A stretch of DNA of 64,000 nt from Echinarachnius parma (Eukaryota > Echinodermata > Echinoidea > Clypeasteroida > Echinarachniidae): assembly GCA_037951105.1 (NCBI GenBank), contig JBAMJV010010061.1:56708-120707 (forward strand), written 5' to 3'. This document shows positions 57,890 to 64,000 of the stretch, one piece after another. The translations under genes and the position numbers were made by a program. A model generated the notes under the pieces. That model was not told where the DNA came from. It was given only the letters and a program-made list of their open reading frames with translations, and ran no database searches. The number at the start of each line of letters is the position of its first letter. Position 1 is the stretch's first letter.

Positions 57890-59860
57890 GGGTGGATTGA
57901 TGGATGGATGGATGGATAGGGATGGATTGATGGATGGATGGATAGGTGGATGGATGGATGGATGGACATGTGGATGGATGGATAGATTGATGGATGGATG
58001 GATGGATGGATGGGTGGATGGATGGATAGATTGATGGATGGATGGATAGATAGATGGATGGATTGATGGATGGATGTATTGATGGATGGATTGATGGATG
58101 GGTTGATGGATGGATGAATGGATGGATTGATGGATTGAGGGATGGATTGAAGGATGGATGGATCGATGGATGAATTGATGGATGGATGGATGGATTGATG
58201 GATGGATGGTTTGATGGATGGATTGATGTGGATGGATGGATGAATGGATGGATTGATGGATTGATGGATGGATGTATTGATGGATGGGTTGATGGATGGA
58301 TGAATGGATGGATGGTTTGGTTGATGGATGGATTGATGTATGGATGGGTTGATTTATGGATGGATGGATTGATGTATGGATGGATTGATGGATTGAAGGA
58401 TGTATGGATTGATGGATGAATTGATGGATGGATGGATGGATTGAAAGATGGGTGGATGCTAGATTGATGGATGGATGGATGGATGAATGGATGGATTGAT
58501 GTATGGATGGGTTGATGGATGGATGGATGGATAGATGGATGGATGGATTGATGGATGGGTGGATGGATAGGTGGATGGATGGATGGATAGATGGATGGAT
58601 TGATGGATGGATGTATTGATGGATGGATTGATTGATGGATGGATGGATGGGTTGATGGATGGATGAATGGATTGATGGATGGATGGATTGATGTGTGTAT
58701 GGGTTGATGGATGGATGGATTGATGTATTGATGGATGGAGGGAAGGATGGATGGATTGAAGGGATGGATGGATTGAAGGATGGGGTGGATGCTGGATTGA
58801 TGGATGGATGGATGGTTTGATGGATGGATTGATGTGGATTTGATTTGCGTTCAGCGCATATGGACCAAATTGACTGAAAGATATATTTCAAATTATTTTA
58901 TTTTCTGTGACGTGTGCTATCTATAGATGAGGGTTTAATAAACTTCGTTTGAGGTGTGCGTTTGAGAAATTACACTGCCCAACACATTTCGAAAGGGGGA
59001 TTTCGTTGCAACCAAAATGAAACTTGGATGGATGTATTGATGGATGGATTGATTGATGGATGGATGGATGGGTTGATGGATGGATGAATGGATTGATGGA
59101 TGGATGGATGATGTGTGTATGGTTGATGGATGATGGATTGATGTATTGATGTGTATGGAGGAAGGATGATGATTGATGGATGGATGGATTGAAGGATGGG
59201 TGGATGCTGGATTGATGGATGGATGGATGGTTTGATGGATGGATTGATGTGGATGGATGGATGAATGGATGTTGGATTGATGCTTGGATGGATGAATGAG
59301 GAATAGCATGGTGGGGTGGTGTCATGATAAGAGGGGCAAATACATTTTTTTTTTTTTGGAGGGGGATGGCATTGATGGATGGGTTGATGTATGGATGGAT
59401 GGATGGATGGATGGTTTGATTGATGATGGATTGATGGGTGGATGGATTGATGGATGGTTGATGAATGGATTGATGGGTGGATGGATTGATGATGGGTTGA
59501 TGAATGGATTGATGGATGGTTGATGAATGGATTGATGGATGGATGGATGGTTTGATTGATGGATGGATTGATGGATGTATTGATTGATGGATGGATGGAT
59601 TGAAGGATGGATGGATTGATGGATGGATGGATGCTGGATTGATGGATGGATTGATGTATGGATGGATGGATGGATGGTTTGATTGATGGATGGATTGATG
59701 GATGAATGGATTGATGGATGGATTGATGGATGAATTGATGGATGGATTGAAGGATGGATGAATTGATGGATGGATGGTTTATGGATGGATTTATGTGGAT
59801 GGATGGATGAATGGATGGACTGATGGATGGATGGATGAATGAATGAGAATAGCATGGTGG
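57890..59860. repeat. TGGA/TTGA tetranucleotide satellite
   Basis: Nearly 2 kb of GATGGATGGATTGATGG variants give long minus-strand frames of IHPSIHQS type that are not genes. Local higher-order copies of about 0.4 kb are visible (58610-58830 resembles 59030-59290). The array is interrupted by hAT-derived DNA at 58838-59024 and a non-repeat piece at 59290-59365. Confidence 0.9.
58838..59024 (+). mobile_element. hAT fragment inside the satellite
   Basis: GATTTGCGTTCAGCGCATAT through CCAAAATGAAACTTG equals an internal segment of the hAT elements at 10898-12033 and 59862-61030 (about 11590-11772 of the former). Both element ends are missing and satellite resumes on both sides. Confidence 0.75.
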
Positions 59861-59861
59861 G

Positions 59862-60496
59862 CAGGGGCGTCGATCCGATTTTGAGATTGGGGGGGGGGCG
59901 AAATTTGAAAAAAAAAATCCAGAGCGACCACTGAGAGAGCTAAAAGCCCCACATTGGCATGCCCGGAAGTTTTATTATGCGCTCATTGAAAGTGTCTTGA
60001 TGGCTCGAAGACCTGACTTTGGGGGGGCACCCACATTTGGGGACAATAATGGGGGTCCAGGGGGCGGAGCCCCCGGAAGCTTTTAGATTTAGAGACATTT
60101 GCAACTCCTATCATGGGTTGTTAAAATTGTATAAAATAGTGAACCTAACGCGTAACGTATTTTTAAAAGGCATAGCGAGGAAAAGAGTGAGCTTGCATGA
60201 GATGGATCCACGTGATCATGTATACTGTAGAGCCATCGATATAGTCTAGGGCATTGGGGCTCCCATGAAACCTAAGCAAGGGCGTCAACAACTTTCTAAA
60301 AGTGGAGGGGGAGACATTGGGGGAGGAAGCGAAGCGACCAAGCGGTGGAGGGTGTGGGGAGGGAGGTGTCCCCCTCCCACAGTAGGAAGCTTTGTATTTT
60401 GGGCGTGAAATTGTGCGATTTGGTGCACACCTGAGACAGAAATTTCACGTAATATAAAGTATATAAGTATAGAACCAAACAATACATAATGACAAA

Positions 60497-60529
<33 letters not shown>

Positions 60530-61030
60530 AATCTCCTCCACTTTCAAATGTGGGGGGGACATGATATTCCAATTTGATTTGCGTTTCAGCGCATATGGAC
60601 CGAATTGACTGAAAGATATATTTCAAAATTATTTTATTTTCTGTGACGGTGTGCTATCTATAGATGAGGGTTAATAAACTTCGTTTGAGGTGTGCGTTTG
60701 AGAAATTACTACTGCCAACACATTTCGAAAGGGGATTCGTTTGCAACCAAAAATGAAACTTGCAATATGAGAAACTGTATTGCGCGCGAGGCGCGCCGCA
60801 AAAAAGAGATTACCAGTCCCTTCAAATCTAAAAAACGGCCATTTTAAGATTATTATTGATAATGTGTCCTTTCCCCTCTTTGGCATTATATCACTTGATT
60901 TTTTTCTTCCTCATTTCAGGAATTTAAATTTTTTTGGGGGGGGGGGCGAAATTGATATGTTTCGCCCCCCAATATTTTCATTGGGGGCGGAGACCGCCCC
61001 CCTGCCCCCCCCCTAGGATCGACGCCCCTG
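59862..61030. mobile_element. hAT-type element, CAGGGGCGTCGATCC family, copy B
   Basis: Same termini and interior as copy A (10898-12033). It splits AGCATGGTGGGGTGGTGTCATG, whose unsplit paralogue is at 59307-59330. The flanks TGGTGGG and TGGTGGGG are the target duplication with one G lost. No transposase ORF. A long G run lies at 60498-60528. Confidence 0.85.
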
Positions 61031-61279
61031 TGGTGGGGTGGTGTCATGATAATGGGGCAAAATACATTTTTTTGGGGGGGGGGGGGGAGGGCATGGTGCA
61101 CTATGAATTTTCTTTATTTGCAAAGGATTCTCCCCTATAAAACGAATGTTTTGTTTTGATTGAATTACAGTTAGTTGAAACAAATGATAACAAAAATAAG
61201 CAAACTGTAGTTGTCTGTGTATTGGTTATCTAAGGGGCCAAAGAGAAAAAAGATTGTGTGATTGTGTGTGTGTCGCGCG

Positions 61280-61309
<30 letters not shown>

Positions 61310-61310
<1 letters not shown>

Positions 61311-61503
61311 AGTGCTGTAGCTACGGGGGGGCCATGGGGGTAACGTGCCCCCCCCCCCCCCAAATAATTTTCGAAAAAACAATAGAAAACATAAGGGGCC
61401 ATTTTTTGGGAAAAAACACAGAAATACATTAAGGTGTGCCCCCCCCCTCCCCACCCCAAAATTTTCGTGCCCCCCCAATCAGTCCGACTACGCTACGCCA
61501 CTG
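61310..61503. mobile_element. Short hAT-type MITE in a TG microsatellite
   Basis: TAGTGCTGTAGCTACGGGGG and TACGCTACGCCACTG are inverted-repeat ends of the CAGTGGCGTAGC kind. It lies between (GT)n tracts, so its 8-bp duplication cannot be told from the microsatellite. Confidence 0.6.
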
Positions 61504-61615
61504 TGTGTGTGTGTGTGTGTGTGGACTTTTGGATGGAGTATACGTGTGTGCGCGCGCGCAGAAAGCAGTACAAAAGGTGTACAAGTACAAGGTGCCACGC
61601 CCCATACCAACTATA

Positions 61616-62188
61616 CAGGGTGGCCCCCCAAAAAACGGAACGGGGCATTCCAAAATATAGTAACAACATGATTATGTCCATCTGATAATAGGGTGTCTTT
61701 TCCAATTGAAAATCGATACGAGAACAGTAATTTTGGTCGTTTAGTTTTTGGTTTAGGGCGCTGGAAGTACACCATGTCTGGTTCCCATTTTTAGTCAATT
61801 TTTACCAAGTCAGTGCCTGATTAATCGCACTTACCTGCCCGTCATAGCATCGAACAATGAGCAATACGCGCGCCATTGTCGGTGTGCATTCCAGCTGTGA
61901 GCCGAGAGAATGGGCATAGTCGTTTTGATACTATGACGACAGGCAGCCAGGCTAGTAAGTCCGGTTTATCAGCTGCACTATAGCTGACTTGGTAAAAATT
62001 GACAAAAAATCGTGAACCTGGACATGATGTCACTCACAGCGCCCTAAAACAAAAACAACACGGACCAAAATTACTTACTTGGTATTAGTCTTCATTGGAA
62101 AAGGACACCTGTCCGATGGACATACTCCATGTTGTTATTTTACATTGGAGTTCCCCCATTCTGTTTATTTGGATGGGCCGCCCTCCTA
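61616..62188. mobile_element. Mariner-type MITE (CAGGRTGGCCC family), diverged copy
   Basis: It starts CAGGGTGGCCCCCCAAAAAA after TA and ends in a degenerate GGGCCGCCCTCC before TAG. The internal segments AAATATAGTAACAACATGAT, CACTTACCTGCCCGTCATAG and CATGATGTCACTCACAGCGC align with the element at 10259-10814. Confidence 0.65.
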
Positions 62189-62335
62189 GTAAACCTAATT
62201 CCTAACTTCCTAACAAATCGTGCAAGATCTTACTAGAACACGCATATATAATTGTGTATTTGAAAAGAAGTTTCATATTATAACGTTCTCTCTTTGCATG
62301 ACTAATAAAAAAAAACACACTAACTTAGGGAAAAG

Positions 62336-62645
62336 TATCCCCCCCCCCCCCCTCCCACGGTTGGGATCTTTGCAATTTTCACTCCAAATAATGCAATCTC
62401 TCACAATTTGGAGCCTGGGGAGGGTCAGTGGGGAGTTGGAGGGGGCGCCGAGAAATATGTGTAAACTGGTGTTAATGATTAAAATTATCACTTTAGAGTG
62501 ATTGTTATGATTATTATCATTACTATTATTATGTTTAGGATGCATTTTTATAAAAAATAACTTATGCAAAAAAGTGAGGGGATGTTTTTACAGGCCACCC
62601 CCCCCCCCCGGCCCTCCCTCCCGCCGGTGACTACGCCAGTGTTAC
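62336..62645. repeat. Degraded G/C-run repeat remnants
   Basis: C runs at 62339 and 62597 bracket AT-rich DNA, and the right side ends GTGACTACGCCAGTG, like the terminus of CAGTGGCGTAGC-type hAT elements. A similar G-run/C-run pair stands at 62874-62920. Boundaries uncertain. Confidence 0.35.
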
Positions 62646-63325
62646 TGTATACTGTTTAGGGTTACTGATTATATGCCTTTTTGCAGTTGCATGGTGGATT
62701 ATCTGGCGGAATGGCATAAATTATGTTCATACACTATATTATTTCGGCATGATCCAATTTGATCCCCAAAATTAGAATCCCATATGATAGTGATGATATG
62801 AATGGAAATTGTGTACAAAAACTCCATCGGGAGATAGGACATGCAGAATTTTTCAAGGGAACCTTTCTGAATTGGGGGGGGGGGGGGGTGAGTAGGCACC
62901 CCCCCCCCCCCCCCCCCCCGTCACCCTAATTGCTACGGGCCATGTAGGCCAATACTGAACTAACGTTCCTTTAAAAAAAAAGGAACTAAGTGTGTTTGCT
63001 CAATTAACCACAAATTGGCATTTTAGGGGGGGGGGGCGGCAGAGGTGTCTGTTCGACATCTAATTCTAATTGCCACCGCTCACAAGACATAACGATACAA
63101 AATAGAATATGATCCCATGCATAAGCGCATGCACACGCGGCAGATCTGAATGTTGTGATGTATTTTGCAATCTGCAGGACAATTACAAACCTACTTCCCG
63201 CAGAGCTTCGCAGAACTCGTGGTTGAGAGTGCCATGAGTCACGTATCAAAAGTGGGGCATTTCCGTCCACAGACAACGCTGAATTGAAGCTGACCGCGGA
63301 ACCAAGGTTGTGAATCTGAATTAAA

Positions 63326-63576
63326 ATGCACGGTAAAATGACACAGCTCAGTATAGTAAACAACATGGAGCGACAGATAAATTCCGACAATTTTCCGGGT
63401 AAAAATACGGTAGATTCGAGTGGAATGTACAACAAATGGCTTCGTTTTTTCCGACATTCTAGTGAGCATGTGAACGGATATCGCAGACAAATGGATTATA
63501 TCATCACTTTGGACGGTCGATTTTCGCGTCTATTCTGGTTCCCTTGGCAGGTCATTGGCCGACTTGGACGAAAATG
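63326..63576 (+). CDS. Possible first coding exon of an unidentified gene
   Basis: An ATG at 63326 (others at 63338, 63365) opens 83 codons ending in phase 2 at AAAATG before a consensus GTAAGC donor. The peptide ends HVNGYRRQMDYIITLDGRF, then SRLFWFPWQVIGRLGRK; I recognise no domain. It is less AT-rich than its flanks. The rest of the gene would lie right of the window. A chance ORF is possible. Confidence 0.35.
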
Positions 63577-64000
63577 GTAAGCAGCTGGCTTGGGCATTAA
63601 CATAGCATTGCTACATTACCTATGCCCCCAGCGCAGCGGTATCGCAATGCCATCGGCGATGGCATTGAAAATATGCTGCTATCAAGGCCTTGTGCGAATC
63701 ATTGATGATGACTGTGCATACATGCTTAAAAAACTGTGACTTTGTCTTTGTGTCCTGTGTACCTGGGCTGTGGAATAAAAATGAACATTGAATTGTAAAT
63801 GGGCCAAAACTAGTTTAGTAGGCTCGCAGAATTTTGGTTGCTAACTTTTTTCCCAATTTTCCGTACTGCCCCAATAAATCTAACTTAAACTAAAGGAGGG
63901 GGGAAATCCCGGCTTTGATTCAGGTTTATAGTTTAAATATGTGCCTTTATTGATTACCACACTCTTTTTTTCAAAGAAATCCTTAAGTTGGGAAATAAAG

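Noticed and set aside
57830-58891. 353-codon minus-strand ORF of IHPSIHQS repeats, and similar ORFs at 58921-59855
   Set aside because: They are translations of the TGGA/TTGA tetranucleotide satellite; all six frames of such an array stay open by chance.
63004-63435. 143-codon minus-strand ORF
   Set aside because: It runs through a G-rich tract, has an implausible Pro-rich end and overlaps the better exon candidate on the plus strand.

Overview
The window is repeat-rich, AT-rich animal nuclear DNA: spliced genes with GT/AG introns, many short inverted-repeat transposons, simple-sequence arrays and homopolymer G/C runs. The repeat content, the compact introns and the C2H2 zinc-finger expansion suggest a marine invertebrate deuterostome, perhaps an echinoderm such as a sea urchin. 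That placement is inference; no lineage marker was searched.

Layout. 1-7.7 kb is mobile DNA: a GC-rich palindrome array, a TTAA-ended MITE family, hAT-type MITEs with clean 8-bp target duplications and a pogo-type element nested in a foldback hAT element. At 7.7 kb the minus strand carries the first coding exon of the RNA polymerase subunit RPB8 (POLR2H); its other exons were not found and should lie to the left of the window. 8.0-20.2 kb is intergenic, with old and young hAT copies, a mariner-type MITE, foldback MITEs and retrotransposon remnants. 21.2-33.8 kb holds a complete four-exon minus-strand gene for a 224-aa platelet-activating-factor acetylhydrolase IB alpha (catalytic) subunit. 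Extra decayed copies of its exon 2 and of its exon 4 tail lie beside it, and its 8.8-kb first intron contains a 5.6-kb inverted-repeat-bounded block.

34-41 kb is again mobile DNA, with a candidate promoter and 5' exon near 36.9 kb. 41.2-57.3 kb is a plus-strand zinc-finger locus. Shared 5' exons encode a transposase-type DNA-binding region (Brinker/psq-like plus CENP-B-like HTH), followed by acidic and repetitive linker exons. Four long zinc-finger exons follow, each starting in splice phase 1 and each ending in its own stop codon. The last three sit in tandem units of about 2.4 kb that also carry orphan finger fragments. This resembles loci that join one common N-terminus to alternative zinc-finger ends.

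57.9-59.9 kb is a TGGA-type satellite invaded by hAT sequences. 60-64 kb contains more MITEs and one possible first exon of an unidentified gene running off the right edge.

The strongest leads are (1) the phase-matched array of zinc-finger terminal exons, (2) two elements with related TATGGGCnATTC termini, each carrying its own dispersed near-palindromic motif (GTAACGGAATTAC or GGTCACGTGTGTGAC), and (3) exon-level tandem duplications around the acetylhydrolase gene. Stretches not listed as features (for example 1.46-2.27, 2.66-3.17, 7.13-7.69, 12.05-12.69, 13.43-14.24, 15.70-16.43, 33.0-33.7, 37.8-38.9 and 45.95-46.8 kb) were read and showed no gene I can support.
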